A stretch of DNA of 64,000 nt from contig JBMNIZ010000012.1 of assembly GCA_050951405.1 (NCBI GenBank), positions 62,001 to 126,000 of the forward strand, in the 5' to 3' direction. The notes below the pieces were generated by a model, which was given only the letters and a program-made list of their open reading frames with translations, was not told the DNA's origin and did not search any database. The translations under genes were made by a program, and so were the position numbers. Each line of letters starts with the position of its first letter. Positions within the stretch are counted from its first letter, which is position 1. Source of the DNA: JBMNIZ01 sp050951405 (lineage in GTDB: Bacteria; Bacillota; DULZ01). Below, piece by piece: positions 8,187 through 17,111 of this stretch.

Positions 8187-9280
8187 CACATACACACCTC
8201 TTTTTTTGCCAGCTTTTGGCGTTTAAGCATATCAACAAAAGCTTCCAGACGGGTCAGCAAGCCTGCTTCCCCTGTCTGTTCGTCAACATAAATAGTTAAA
8301 GTGGGGAGTGCATAATGTTGGCTCACTGCAGGCAGAACGGAATGGGCCACGATTTCCGGCATGCAGGTCAAGGGTGCAATCTGAATAATGCCGTCCACTC
8401 CCTGCCTGGCATATTCCACCGCACTGCCGATACTTTCCCGGCCGTGTCCCCCTACAAAGGAATTGAGAAAAGGGGCGGCTAATTTTCTGGCCTTCTTGGT
8501 TCCGCCGATTCTCATGATACCTCCCAGGAGATGTTCGTTAATCCAGCTGCTTAGGTATAGAGAGCGCACCACTTCCACTCCCATGGTTCCCAAATGCTTT
8601 TCCAGATTGAAATTAACGAATGGCTCTAAAACAGTGTAAATCTCGCCCACTATGGCGATTTTCAAGGGAGGATTTTGGTCTTTTTGCGGTATTTGATCCA
8701 GGGCGTCCATACTGGAGGACAGGATCTGACGGACTTCCTTGGTCTGCCGAGAGGAGTTGATTTTTTCATAGGCTTGGTGGAAAACTTCATCGGCAGCTCC
8801 CGGCATCGTCTCCCGCGGCCTGATTTGATGCACCTTTTGTTCCAGAAGATCCATGGCCCTGGCTTTTTGCCAGCTCAAATAAAGCGCAGCCATGATTTTG
8901 GACCAGGGGTTTTGTTTCAGGGAGGCTATTTTATCCCAGAGTTCTCGGAAATGGGCGTCCGGTGGTTCCAGTACCACTATTTTCATCTTAACTCCCAGAT
9001 CTTGGAGGATTTCTTGTTGCACCTGGGCGTAGTATCCGATCCGGCAGGGACCGATCCCTCCCACCATGATGGCAGTATCAGCCCCCAATTCCAATGCTTC
9101 CAGGTAATTGCCCAGATTGATTTTTAAGGGTAAGCAGGCAAATTCCGGGGAATGAAGCACACCCAGACTCATGGTCCTTTTGGTGCAGGGAGGAGGGACT
9201 ATTACTTCCAGACCCAGGCCTTCCAGAACTGTCTTGGCGGTGACGGCCAAGTGGCCCATGTGAGGAAAGGTTACTTTCAT
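8186..9280 (-). CDS. Acyl-CoA dehydratase activase-related protein (DUF2229-like), long paralogue
   Basis: A 364-aa protein related to the 2-hydroxyacyl-CoA dehydratase superfamily as found in the C-terminal region of very large clostridial activases. Conserved cysteines occur in PPPCTKRTM, EFACLPLK, GGIGPCRIGYY and PLTCMPEI, plausible cluster ligands. The C-terminal IYVDEQTGEAGLLTRLEAFVDML closely matches the end of the neighbouring paralogue. It overlaps its neighbours on both sides by a few bases. Substrate is unknown. Confidence 0.85.
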   Translation of the reverse strand: MKVTFPHMGHLAVTAKTVLEGLGLEVIVPPPCTKRTMSLGVLHSPEFACLPLKINLGNYLEALELGADTAIMVGGIGPCRIGYYAQVQQEILQDLGVKMKIVVLEPPDAHFRELWDKIASLKQNPWSKIMAALYLSWQKARAMDLLEQKVHQIRPRETMPGAADEVFHQAYEKINSSRQTKEVRQILSSSMDALDQIPQKDQNPPLKIAIVGEIYTVLEPFVNFNLEKHLGTMGVEVVRSLYLSSWINEHLLGGIMRIGGTKKARKLAAPFLNSFVGGHGRESIGSAVEYARQGVDGIIQIAPLTCMPEIVAHSVLPAVSQHYALPTLTIYVDEQTGEAGLLTRLEAFVDMLKRQKLAKKEVCM

Positions 9281-10248
9281 GATGCTTTCCTCCGTTTAAC
9301 CATATCCAAAAATGCCTCCAGCCTGGTTTCCAGCCCTGCTTCTCCTGTATGCTCATCAATGGTCAGAGCCAGAAAGGGTTTTTCCCTTTCTCGCCGCACA
9401 TATCTCGCCGCCAGCTCACCGATGAGGGAATCCGGGCCGCAGCCAAAAGAAGCCACGTGGATAAAACCATCCACGTTGGGATCATCCAGCCAATAGAGGA
9501 CACTGCCCATAACTTTTTGACCCAAGGTCCAAAAAGGGCGTTTCGGTAAAACACCAACGGCTTTTTCTATTGTCTTTTCCGGAAGCATTTCCGCAGTAAA
9601 GACCTTCACGTTTTTCTTGGTCAGTTTACCGATAATATCCATCCCGGCAAAGGCGTCATAAAGATTGTAGCCGTGACCCAGCAAAACGATGGTGGCTTCG
9701 TGAGCTGCCTGGCTGTTAAACCCGGATCGTTTGTCTTCCAGAAGAGTAGAAGTGTGCAGGCCCTTTTGTTGAGCTTTTTCAAAGGACTTCTGGGCCATAA
9801 GGGATTTTTGCCAGGCCTTGGCGATTATATTTTTGTTCCGAGAAAAAAGCTGTCCCGCTTTTTCCATGGCTTCCCGTATTCCATCGGGATTCCTGCTGGC
9901 ATCAATGGTGATATCGATGATTTCCGGCAAATGGGACAGGCTGCTTCTGATCATATCGGGCAGTCCCATGAACTTGGGGCAGATATATTTTTTGGGTTCC
10001 ACGCTGATCAATCTGGGCACAAAAAGATAGTCTACCTTACTGGCGAGAAGAATCGTATGCCCAAAAAAGATTTTCACCGGAAAACATACTTCGTCTACTG
10101 TTTTTTGCACTCCCAAATCCACCAGTTCTTTATCAGTTTTGGGGGAAGGAATCACTTCCAGGCTAAGATTTTGAAAAAAGCTTTGCCAAAGGGGAAAATA
10201 ATAATAATAAAATAAGGCTCTGGGTATACCGATGCGCGCTCTATTCAT
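9277..10248 (-). CDS. Acyl-CoA dehydratase activase-related protein (DUF2229-like)
   Basis: A 323-aa paralogue of the downstream gene, first in the three-gene set. The N-terminal IGIPRALFYYYYFPLW and the pattern VDEVCFPVKIFFGH, YICPKFMGLPD and ASFGCGPDSLIGE supply the conserved cysteines. The ending TIDEHTGEAGLETRLEAFLDM repeats the motif of the second gene. The start ATG at 10248 follows GAGGAG; the stop overlaps the next start (ATGA). The three genes together correspond to one large fused protein of about 1400 aa in other Clostridia; function of either form is unproven. Confidence 0.86.
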   Translation of the reverse strand: MNRARIGIPRALFYYYYFPLWQSFFQNLSLEVIPSPKTDKELVDLGVQKTVDEVCFPVKIFFGHTILLASKVDYLFVPRLISVEPKKYICPKFMGLPDMIRSSLSHLPEIIDITIDASRNPDGIREAMEKAGQLFSRNKNIIAKAWQKSLMAQKSFEKAQQKGLHTSTLLEDKRSGFNSQAAHEATIVLLGHGYNLYDAFAGMDIIGKLTKKNVKVFTAEMLPEKTIEKAVGVLPKRPFWTLGQKVMGSVLYWLDDPNVDGFIHVASFGCGPDSLIGELAARYVRREREKPFLALTIDEHTGEAGLETRLEAFLDMVKRRKAS

Positions 10249-10318
10249 GCCAAACTCCTCATTTATTTTCTATTATTGCCCTGGTCCGGGACTGCTATAA
10301 CACAGAGAAATTGAATTG

Positions 10319-10675
10319 TTATCCTTGGGGATGGAAAATAACCGCGATCACATAGCCGGAAACCACTGCCACCGAAATGCCAACGGCGGTGGCCTGGATG
10401 CCCCCGGCAAAGACGCCCAGCAGCCCGTCGGTCTTCGCACTGTCAATGGCCCCTTGTGCCAGAGCATGACCAAAGCCGCTAAGGGGAACGGTTGCTCCCG
10501 CACCGGCCAAGTCCACCAGGGGCTGGTACAAGCCCAGGGCGCTGAGCAGAGCTCCTCCACAGACGAGACCCACCAATATGTGGGCAGGAGTAACCTTAAA
10601 TGGGGTTAGATCCATAATCAACTGGGCAAGAAGGCAAATCAACCCTCCGATAACAAACGCCATCAGAAACTGCAT
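10319..10675 (-). CDS. spoVAE: Stage V sporulation protein AE
   Basis: A 118-aa membrane protein with about four hydrophobic helices, glycine/alanine rich, matching SpoVAE (VSLVCGG-like loop, then PLSGFGHALAQGAI). With SpoVAC and SpoVAD it forms the inner-membrane channel that loads calcium dipicolinate into the developing spore and releases it at germination. It is last in the spoVAC-AD-AE operon, 21 nt after spoVAD. The SpoVAE and SpoVAC sequences share the G-A-G-x-x-V-P-(L/I)-(S/T)-G-F motif. Confidence 0.95.
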   Translation of the reverse strand: MQFLMAFVIGGLICLLAQLIMDLTPFKVTPAHILVGLVCGGALLSALGLYQPLVDLAGAGATVPLSGFGHALAQGAIDSAKTDGLLGVFAGGIQATAVGISVAVVSGYVIAVIFHPQG

Positions 10676-10696
10676 TTTCCTTTCCTTCCTATCTTT

Positions 10697-11713
10697 TTAA
10701 TACTCTATGGCCACCGCATGGGCAATGCAGGGGATGGAATCTCCCTGCTGGGCTGTTAACGGGCTGAGCAAGGCTCCTGTCCCGATGCCGAGAATTTTCT
10801 TGTACCGTCCTTGTTTCATTTCCTTTAACAGATAGCCCGCGGTGACTACACCGGAGCAAGCGCAGCCGCTCCCTCCCGCGTATACGTTTTGGGACGCATC
10901 ATAAACAAGTAGACCGCAATCAGTATAGTTCTTAGTCAGATCGAGACCTTGCCTACCGGCCAGGATGATAGTCAATTCTTTGCCTACAGCGGCCAGATCC
11001 CCGGTAACGATCAGGTCATAGTAATCAGGACTTCTTCCCGTATCTTGAAAATGGGCGACCAATGTATCAACGGCAGCAGGAGCCATGGCCGATCCCATAT
11101 CATTGCTGTCTTTGATGCCCATGTCAATGACCTTGCCAGTGGTTATATGAGTAATCCGAGGCCCATTTCCCGCTGCGGCAAGAACGAGAGCTGCAGCACC
11201 GGTTACGGTCCGCTGGGATGTCAAGGGTTTTTGGATCCCCTGTTCGGTGGGAAAGCGAAACTGTTTTTCTGCTGTAGAATAATGGCTACTGGTTGCCGTG
11301 AGAATATAATCGGCGAAAGCCCCGTCCAGGAGCATGGCACCCAGGGAAAGGCTTTCATACATGGTGGAACAAGCTCCATACAAGCCGAAAAAGGGAATCT
11401 GCAGTTCCCGGGCGGAGAAATTGGCAGAGATGATCTGGTTGAGAAGATCTCCTGCCAGCAGGTAATGAATATCGTCAGGGGTCAAATTAGCTTTTTCCAA
11501 TGCCATTTTTAAAGACGTCAAGAGGTACTTTCGTTCAGCTTTTTCCCAAGTATTTTCTCCAAAATAGCTGTCCTCGGTGCAAAGATCATAGTAATCGGCT
11601 AGAGGCCCCTGCCCTTCCAAAGGACCCACCACCGTGGCCTCAGAAATGATGACAGGAGGATTAGCCAGAACAACTGTTTGCTTTCCGCTTCTTTTTTTGG
11701 CGCTTAAGGACAT
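10697..11713 (-). CDS. spoVAD: Stage V sporulation protein AD
   Basis: A 338-aa thiolase-fold protein that binds dipicolinic acid directly; in this family the thiolase active site is not used for condensation. Visible signatures are FFGLYGACSTMYESL (around the former catalytic cysteine), NDMGSAMAPAA and YAGGSGCACSG. Length matches the family (about 338 aa). Made in the forespore under sigma-G in B. subtilis; no clear sigma-G promoter was assigned here. Confidence 0.97.
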   Translation of the reverse strand: MSLSAKKRSGKQTVVLANPPVIISEATVVGPLEGQGPLADYYDLCTEDSYFGENTWEKAERKYLLTSLKMALEKANLTPDDIHYLLAGDLLNQIISANFSARELQIPFFGLYGACSTMYESLSLGAMLLDGAFADYILTATSSHYSTAEKQFRFPTEQGIQKPLTSQRTVTGAAALVLAAAGNGPRITHITTGKVIDMGIKDSNDMGSAMAPAAVDTLVAHFQDTGRSPDYYDLIVTGDLAAVGKELTIILAGRQGLDLTKNYTDCGLLVYDASQNVYAGGSGCACSGVVTAGYLLKEMKQGRYKKILGIGTGALLSPLTAQQGDSIPCIAHAVAIEY

Positions 11714-11728
11714 AAATCATCACCCCGG

Positions 11729-12211
11729 CTACTGGAGCAGGTAGTAGAGAAGACCGATTAAAACTGAAATGATGAAGCCATAAGCTAAGACGGGGCCTGC
11801 GATGACAAAAAGCTTAGACGCCAGGCCGAAAACAAATCCTTCTTTTTTAAATTCCAGGGCTGGTGAGACGATGGAGTTGGCAAAACCCGTGATGGGAACA
11901 ATGGAGCCGGCTCCGGCAAACTTAGCAATATTGTCATAGATCCCCAGACCGGTGAGCAAAGCACCGAAAAAAATCATGACCGCGGCGGTGGCAGAAAAAG
12001 CGTCTTCCTGGGACAAACCTCTGCCAAGAAAAAAGCTGACAAAAATCTGGCCGATGAGGCAGATCAGCCCTCCTACCAGAAAAGCTCCTAGCATGTTCCG
12101 ACGAAGATCCGGTTTGGGTTTAATCTGCTCTACCAGTGCTTGGTATTTCTTTTCCTGGTACGCTTTTGTTTCCTGCTGGATTTGCTCCTGTAATCCTTTC
12201 TCCGCCGCCAT
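11729..12211 (-). CDS. spoVAC: Stage V sporulation protein AC
   Basis: A 160-aa membrane protein, first gene of the reduced spoVA operon. It begins MAAEKGLQEQIQQETKAYQ, a charged lead segment, followed by four or five hydrophobic helices including PITGFANSIVSPALEFKKEG. In B. subtilis SpoVAC acts as a mechanosensitive channel for dipicolinate. The ATG at 12211 is preferred, with AGGAAGGAG about 11 nt upstream; a longer frame to 12412 runs into the dodecin gene and does not match the family. Confidence 0.95.
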   Translation of the reverse strand: MAAEKGLQEQIQQETKAYQEKKYQALVEQIKPKPDLRRNMLGAFLVGGLICLIGQIFVSFFLGRGLSQEDAFSATAAVMIFFGALLTGLGIYDNIAKFAGAGSIVPITGFANSIVSPALEFKKEGFVFGLASKLFVIAGPVLAYGFIISVLIGLLYYLLQ

Positions 12212-12257
12212 GACCCAATTATCTCCTTCCTGCTTGGATTCTCCAAGGCTTCGATTG

Positions 12258-12286
12258 TAAAATTGAAAAGCCGGCCCGCACCGGCT
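12258..12286 (-). terminator. Terminator-like hairpin after the dodecin gene
   Basis: AGCCGG (12286-12281), loop, CCGGCT (12274-12269), then TTTTCAATTTT on the minus strand. A second small stem (GTCACC/GGTGAC) lies just upstream near 12299-12314. It would separate the dodecin gene from spoVA. Confidence 0.5.
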
Positions 12287-12356
12287 GGAGAATAAATTGT
12301 CACCGGGTGGTGACCGGTCTTTCAACCATTGATAATAGGTTTTAAAAGGTGCTGAA

Positions 12357-12566
12357 TTAAAAATCCGCTCTTTTTTCCGCGTAGGCGATTTTGACATTGG
12401 CTTTAAACTCACTTAATCTGCCGTTCTCCACATTGGCAGTTAAATTATAAACCTCCACTCCTGTTACGTTGGGCACGTCTTGAGATGCTTGTTTCACGGC
12501 ATTTTCAACAGCCTCCCGCCAGCTGCTTTTGGATTCGCCGACCAATTCTACAACTTTAACGTACAC
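12357..12566 (-). CDS. Dodecin family flavin-binding protein
   Basis: A 69-aa protein VYVKVVELVGESKSSW... with the full dodecin pattern (single helix packed on a three-stranded sheet; W in SKSSWREA stacks on flavin in the family). Dodecins form hollow dodecamers that store flavins. The GTG at 12566 is chosen from the family start; AAGGAGG lies 12 nt upstream, a little far. It sits between sigF and spoVA, where B. subtilis has no such gene. Confidence 0.9.
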   Translation of the reverse strand: MYVKVVELVGESKSSWREAVENAVKQASQDVPNVTGVEVYNLTANVENGRLSEFKANVKIAYAEKRADF

Positions 12567-12686
12567 TGGTGGGATACACCTCCTTTTTCTGAGCAAAAAT
12601 GTCTGCAACATTATTATTTCTCTTCTGTCTGCAAATATGTATCGAGGAAAAGGGAGCCTAAATAAAAAAAACGCAAGAACTTTTTC

Positions 12687-13466
12687 TTACGCTTTTTTGT
12701 CGGCGGTGATGAACTCGCGAATACGTTTTAGAGCCTGTCGTTCAATGCGGGAGATCTGAACCTGAGACAGGCCGACGATTTCTGCCACCTCTGATTGGGT
12801 TTTATCCTGAAAAAATCGCATCAAAATTATCTGCCGGTGCTTTTCCGGCAATCTCATCAGAATTTCCCTGAGAGCAATTTTGTCAAACCACATTTCATTC
12901 GCTTCCACATCGGTCAGCTGATCCAGCAGATAAATAGGATCTCCTTCATCCTGGTACAGGGTTTCGTGGATGGAGCAGGGATACTGAGCGGCTTCCATAG
13001 CGCTGATAATCTCTTCCCGATCCATGGCCAGAGCCTCTGCTATCTCATTGATACTGGGCTCCCTGGCCAGCTTTTTTTGCAATTCTTCTTTGACGCGATG
13101 GGCCTTAAAGGCCGTCTCCTTTAAAGAACGGCTGACTTTAATGGGGTTGTCATCCCGCAAAAACCTTTTGATTTCTCCGACGATCATGGGGACCGCATAA
13201 GTGGAAAACTTGACGCCGTAAGCAAAGTCAAATTTATCAATTGCCTTGATCAAGCCAATGGTACCGATTTGGAAAAGGTCCTCCAATTCATATCCCCTGT
13301 TTTCAAAACGCTGGACCAGGTTAAACACCAGCTTCAGATTGCAGTTGATCAGTTTTTCCCTGGCCGCCCCGTCACCGGCTTGGGCTTTTTTTAATAAATC
13401 CATTATTTCTTGGTCAGACAGGAGGGGGTAACGAGGCAGGTTCATTTCAGACAGACGGCTGACCAT
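12687..13466 (-). CDS. sigF: RNA polymerase sigma-F factor (forespore)
   Basis: A 259-aa sigma-70 family protein: region 2 (NLKLVFNLVQRFENRGYELEDLFQIG..., FSTYAVPMIVGEIKRF), region 3 and region 4 helix-turn-helix (TQSEVAEIVGLSQVQISRIE). Identity as sigma-F rather than sigma-G comes from its place directly after spoIIAA-spoIIAB, its anti-anti-sigma and anti-sigma genes. It directs early forespore transcription. The ATG at 13466 follows AAGGAGG. Confidence 0.96.
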   Translation of the reverse strand: MVSRLSEMNLPRYPLLSDQEIMDLLKKAQAGDGAAREKLINCNLKLVFNLVQRFENRGYELEDLFQIGTIGLIKAIDKFDFAYGVKFSTYAVPMIVGEIKRFLRDDNPIKVSRSLKETAFKAHRVKEELQKKLAREPSINEIAEALAMDREEIISAMEAAQYPCSIHETLYQDEGDPIYLLDQLTDVEANEMWFDKIALREILMRLPEKHRQIILMRFFQDKTQSEVAEIVGLSQVQISRIERQALKRIREFITADKKA

Positions 13467-13478
13467 GGCCCTTCCTCC

Positions 13479-13922
13479 TTAATTGGGAGGATCCGCCAGC
13501 GGTCGAAGTCGTTTAATCAAAATAACTTTAGTCCCTTTCCCCGGTTTTGTTTCCACCTTTACTTCATCCATAAAAGACTGCATGAAGACAAAGCCCAGCC
13601 CCATCCGTTCTTCATCGGTGGAATAGGCAGGCTGCATGGCTTGTTCCAGATTTTCGATTCCCTTCCCGTAATCTGTCACGCTAAATTGAAAGTACTCTTG
13701 AAAACGAATAGCCTCAATTTCAATAAATTCTTTCTTCTTGTTTTCGTAGCCGTGAATAATCGCATTGGACACGGCCTCTGACACTGCTACTTTAATTTCT
13801 TCCAATTCATCAACAGTCATATCTACTTGAGCGGCAAAAGCAGCTACGGCGATTCTGGCCAGGGCGATATTTTCAGGGAGACTTTGCACATCAAGTTTCA
13901 TTGAATTCAGACTTTGCGCCAT
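13479..13922 (-). CDS. spoIIAB: Anti-sigma F factor, serine kinase
   Basis: A 147-aa GHKL-fold ATPase/kinase. The N box is EAVSNAIIHGYEN, followed by VTDYGKGI (G1) and MGLGFVFMQSFMDEV (G2). It holds sigma-F inactive and phosphorylates SpoIIAA. The ATG at 13922 has CGAGGAG upstream. Middle gene of the spoIIA operon, 12 nt before sigF. Confidence 0.97.
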   Translation of the reverse strand: MAQSLNSMKLDVQSLPENIALARIAVAAFAAQVDMTVDELEEIKVAVSEAVSNAIIHGYENKKKEFIEIEAIRFQEYFQFSVTDYGKGIENLEQAMQPAYSTDEERMGLGFVFMQSFMDEVKVETKPGKGTKVILIKRLRPLADPPN

Positions 13923-13976
13923 AATTTACTCTCCTCGTTTGATATGAGTTATAAAACCTGTAAACCTGGACTGCTT

Positions 13977-14330
13977 TCAGACTGTTTTCCCGGTACTGCT
14001 TTGCACTTTCGCCTGTTCTTCCGAATCGTAGAGTCCAATAATTCGTAAGATGCCGGAAAGTTCCAATACCCGCTTCACATGGGGTTGAGCTCCCACGATA
14101 GCCACCACCCCACCCTGTTCCCGGATCCTTTTATAGCGGCCCAGGATGACACCAAGGCCGGAGCTGTCGATAAAATTCACTTGCTCCAGATTGAGGATCA
14201 GGTTCTTGGTTTTTTGTTGAAACAATTCTCTTTCAATGAGGTTGCGGAAGGTTTCCGCTGTCAACAAGTCCAATTCCCCACTAATTCGTACAATCAAAAA
14301 GTTATTTTCGGTGATAGTCTGTAACTGCAA
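13977..14330 (-). CDS. spoIIAA: Anti-sigma F factor antagonist
   Basis: A 117-aa STAS-domain protein. The phosphorylated serine lies in NFIDSSGLGVILGRY. The start is set at a TTG at 14330 because GGAGGG ends 6 nt upstream and the resulting N-terminus (MQLQTITENNFLIV) fits the family; an upstream in-frame TTG at 14351 has no ribosome binding site. First gene of the spoIIA operon. Confidence 0.95.
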   Translation of the reverse strand: MQLQTITENNFLIVRISGELDLLTAETFRNLIERELFQQKTKNLILNLEQVNFIDSSGLGVILGRYKRIREQGGVVAIVGAQPHVKRVLELSGILRIIGLYDSEEQAKVQSSTGKTV

Positions 14331-14365
14331 TTTTTTCCCTCCAGTCTGCAAACCATTCCATAAAT

Positions 14366-14392
14366 ATTTTCGGCACCAACATCTATTTTCCT
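14366..14392 (-). promoter_or_regulatory. Possible sigma-H type promoter of spoIIA
   Basis: AGGAAAAT (14392-14385) followed after 13 nt by GAAAAT (14371-14366) resembles the sigma-H pattern (AGGA-W-W-W / GAAT), the form that drives spoIIA in B. subtilis. The -10 is imperfect and I see no perfect 0A box near it. Confidence 0.35.
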
Positions 14393-14403
14393 TCTAAATT
14401 ATG

Positions 14404-14438
14404 GAAAAAATAAAGAAATAACCGGCCGGCTGCCGGTT
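14404..14438 (-). terminator. Terminator after dacF
   Basis: AACCGGC (14438-14432), 5-nt loop, GCCGGTT (14426-14420), then ATTTCTTTATTTTTT. It separates dacF from spoIIA. Confidence 0.8.
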
Positions 14439-14480
14439 ACTCTTTCAAGAATAGTGTCCAGAAAAGTCCGGAAAAATAGG

Positions 14481-15638
14481 CTACTGTTGGCCAAGGGTTA
14501 CTACTCTGTTCCATGATTTGGTAAACATGCCCCAGAAGCTGACTCTGGCAATGTTTTCCCCCGCCAGAAGATCAATGCGGCGTATTTCCTGGCCCTTGTT
14601 CCGGATGATCAGGCTACCAACTTTTTCTCCTCTGTTAATGGGGGCTGGCAGATAGTGGGGCAACTCAATCAAGGTATCCAGCTCTTTTTCTTCGCTTTTG
14701 GCCAGCAGAGCTCCGGCAGCTTCTGCCGTGATTACTGCAAGCCGGTCTTTTTGCCCTTTACTGACCTTGACTTCCTCCACAGTCTGGTGCTGATCAAATA
14801 TTTTTTCGTAAATGAAATTGGCAAAACCCCAATTAAAAAGCTTCATGGTCTCAGCAAAATGACCGTTCTTCCGGTCAACGCCCATCACTACGCCGATTAA
14901 TTCCAGGCCGTCTTTTTCCACGGAAGCGGCCAGGTTTCTTTTCGCCGCCGAAGTGGTCCCGGTTTTTAAACCGGTCACTCCCGGGTACCACCACAGCAAT
15001 TTATTGGTGTTATATAGGATTAGGGGCCTGGGCTCACCGCGAAATGTATACTCTTTAATGGTGGTCAATTCTTTCATTTTGGGCAGCTTTAAGGCCCATT
15101 GGGAAATCAAGGCCATATCTCTTGGCGTGGTATAATGCTCATCATCATGAAGACCATGGGAGTTAGTAAAATGAGTGTTCACCGCCCCCAATTGCTGCGC
15201 TTTTTCATTCATCAGCCGAACAAAATTTTCTTCCGAGCCAGCCAGGTGTTCGGCTACCGCTACGCTGGCATCATTGGCTGAACCGACGGAAATGGCGATA
15301 AGCATTTCTTCCAAGGTAAATATTTCTCCCGGTGCCAAATAGACTTGGGAGCCTCCGTAACCGGCAGCATTTTCACTGGTAAGAACCTGGTCCGCCAGTT
15401 GAGCTTTCTCCTGGTGGATGGCTTCCAAAGCCAATCCCAGAGTCATGATTTTGGTCATGCTGGCTGGATACCATTTTTCATCGGCATTTTGCTCAAAAAG
15501 CACCTGACCTGTTGCCGCATCCATTAAAATAGCGCCTTTAGCTTCTAAAGAAAAATCCGCTGCCAAGGCGGGAAAAGGGAAAGCAAAAAACAACAGACCA
15601 GCAAAAGAAATCAGGATAGCCAGACGCTTCCACATCAT
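14481..15638 (-). CDS. dacF: D-alanyl-D-alanine carboxypeptidase (sporulation type)
   Basis: A 385-aa exported penicillin-binding protein of peptidase family S11. There is a signal peptide (hydrophobic core then PALAADF cleavage region). The catalytic motifs are SMTK (Ser-x-x-Lys), SAN (in SVGSANDASVA) and KTG (in LKTGTTSAAKRN). The C-terminal PBP5_C domain is beta-rich. It trims peptidoglycan pentapeptides. Position next to spoIIA gives the dacF name, as in B. subtilis. Tandem ATGs at 15638/15635 follow AGGAGG. Confidence 0.93.
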   Translation of the reverse strand: MMWKRLAILISFAGLLFFAFPFPALAADFSLEAKGAILMDAATGQVLFEQNADEKWYPASMTKIMTLGLALEAIHQEKAQLADQVLTSENAAGYGGSQVYLAPGEIFTLEEMLIAISVGSANDASVAVAEHLAGSEENFVRLMNEKAQQLGAVNTHFTNSHGLHDDEHYTTPRDMALISQWALKLPKMKELTTIKEYTFRGEPRPLILYNTNKLLWWYPGVTGLKTGTTSAAKRNLAASVEKDGLELIGVVMGVDRKNGHFAETMKLFNWGFANFIYEKIFDQHQTVEEVKVSKGQKDRLAVITAEAAGALLAKSEEKELDTLIELPHYLPAPINRGEKVGSLIIRNKGQEIRRIDLLAGENIARVSFWGMFTKSWNRVVTLGQQ

Positions 15639-15726
15639 GGACCAACCTCCTAAATTTGCTGGTCTTATTATACCCTGAGCTACCGACGATCATACCAGGC
15701 AGTTTGGAATTTATTGTTTTAAGCTT

Positions 15727-17037
15727 TTACTCTTCCGGAATCAGTCCGTAAATCAAGGGCGGCAGTTCTGGAGGAGAAGGGGCTATTTGATAAGAAGACA
15801 GGATCCGGTTGACAGCTCGCTCCCCTTTTTCCCGGCAATTGGCATGAATACAGGCCAAAGGTTCGCCTTCTATGACCTCATCTCCCACTTTTTTGTTTAA
15901 AACCAAGCCCACCGCCGGGTCGATAGCATCGTCCAGGGTTTGTCTCCCTGCCCCCAAATCCATGGCCGTCCTGCCCACTTCTGCACAGAGAATGTTTTTA
16001 ACATAACCGGTGGCAGGAGCTTTGGCTTCCAAGATAAAGCCGGCACCGGGCAAGAGAGATGAATCATCAATGACTTCTTTCCTACCGCCTTGGGCTTCAA
16101 TCATTTGGGCAAATTTCTCCAAGGCAAGCCCCTTGGCCAGGATCTCTTGCAGGAAATCCTGTCCCTCTTCAATTTCTTTCACCCGGCCGGCCAGTTTCAG
16201 AAGCTGCGCCCCCAAAGTCAGACAAAGTTGAAGCAGGTCTGCCGGTCCTTGCCCCTTCAGAGACTGGATAGCTTCTTTGATCTCCAGAGCATTGCCCACG
16301 GCATGGCCCAGAGGCTGATTCATGTCCGTAATCAGCGCAGCCGTTGGGCGCCCCACGCTGCAGCCTATGTCCACCATCAACTTGGCCAGCGAAAAGGCAT
16401 CGTCAGTGGTCTTCATGAAAGCCCCGTCACCCACTTTAATGTCCAGAACGATAATATGGGCACCTGCGGCGATCTTTTTGCTCATGATACTAGCGGCGAT
16501 CAGGGGCAGACTGTCTACAGTGGCGGTCACGTCACGCAAAGCATAAAGTTTTTTATCAGCAGGAACCAGGTTGCCTGTCTGGGCGATAATAGCCAGCCCG
16601 ATCCTATTCACCTGATGAATAAAATCGGCAATGGTCAGTTCCGTTTTCAGCCCCGGAATGGCCTCCAGTTTATCGATGGTACCGCCGGTATGGCCCAGAC
16701 CCCGACCGGACATTTTTGCCACCTTCAAGCCGGCGGCTGCCAGCAGGGGAGTAAGAATTAAACTGGTCGTATCCCCCACTCCTCCCGTGCTGTGCTTATC
16801 CACAACGACACCTTCTATTTGGCTTAAATCCATAGTCTCACCCGAATTAACCATGGCCCGAGTTAAATCCACCGTCTCTTCCGGACTTAGTCCTTGATAA
16901 TAAATGGCCATGGCCAGAGCGGCTATCTGGTAATCGGGGATCCTTCCTGCTGTGTAATCTTGAATTAAGTATTCGATTTCACTACGGGAAAGAGTGAAGC
17001 CGTCCCGTTTCTTCTGAATGAGATCAACCGTACGCAA
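15727..17037 (-). CDS. pdp: Pyrimidine-nucleoside phosphorylase
   Basis: A 436-aa enzyme of the thymidine phosphorylase/anthranilate phosphoribosyltransferase superfamily. Motifs seen are DKHSTGGVGDTTSL (phosphate binding), SGRGLGHTGGTIDKLE (family signature) and the C-terminal lipoyl-like domain (DPAVGLVLNKKVGDEV). It splits uridine, deoxyuridine and thymidine with phosphate. The TTG at 17037 has GGAGG 6 nt upstream, and no better start exists. It forms a salvage operon with punA and deoB. Confidence 0.96.
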   Translation of the reverse strand: MRTVDLIQKKRDGFTLSRSEIEYLIQDYTAGRIPDYQIAALAMAIYYQGLSPEETVDLTRAMVNSGETMDLSQIEGVVVDKHSTGGVGDTTSLILTPLLAAAGLKVAKMSGRGLGHTGGTIDKLEAIPGLKTELTIADFIHQVNRIGLAIIAQTGNLVPADKKLYALRDVTATVDSLPLIAASIMSKKIAAGAHIIVLDIKVGDGAFMKTTDDAFSLAKLMVDIGCSVGRPTAALITDMNQPLGHAVGNALEIKEAIQSLKGQGPADLLQLCLTLGAQLLKLAGRVKEIEEGQDFLQEILAKGLALEKFAQMIEAQGGRKEVIDDSSLLPGAGFILEAKAPATGYVKNILCAEVGRTAMDLGAGRQTLDDAIDPAVGLVLNKKVGDEVIEGEPLACIHANCREKGERAVNRILSSYQIAPSPPELPPLIYGLIPEE

Positions 17038-17111
17038 CTTATTCCTCCTCCGGCGTAACTTTTCCGCCTGTCCTGCCTATGTCTTCTCCAGACTCAATTT
17101 CAACTTCCGGA

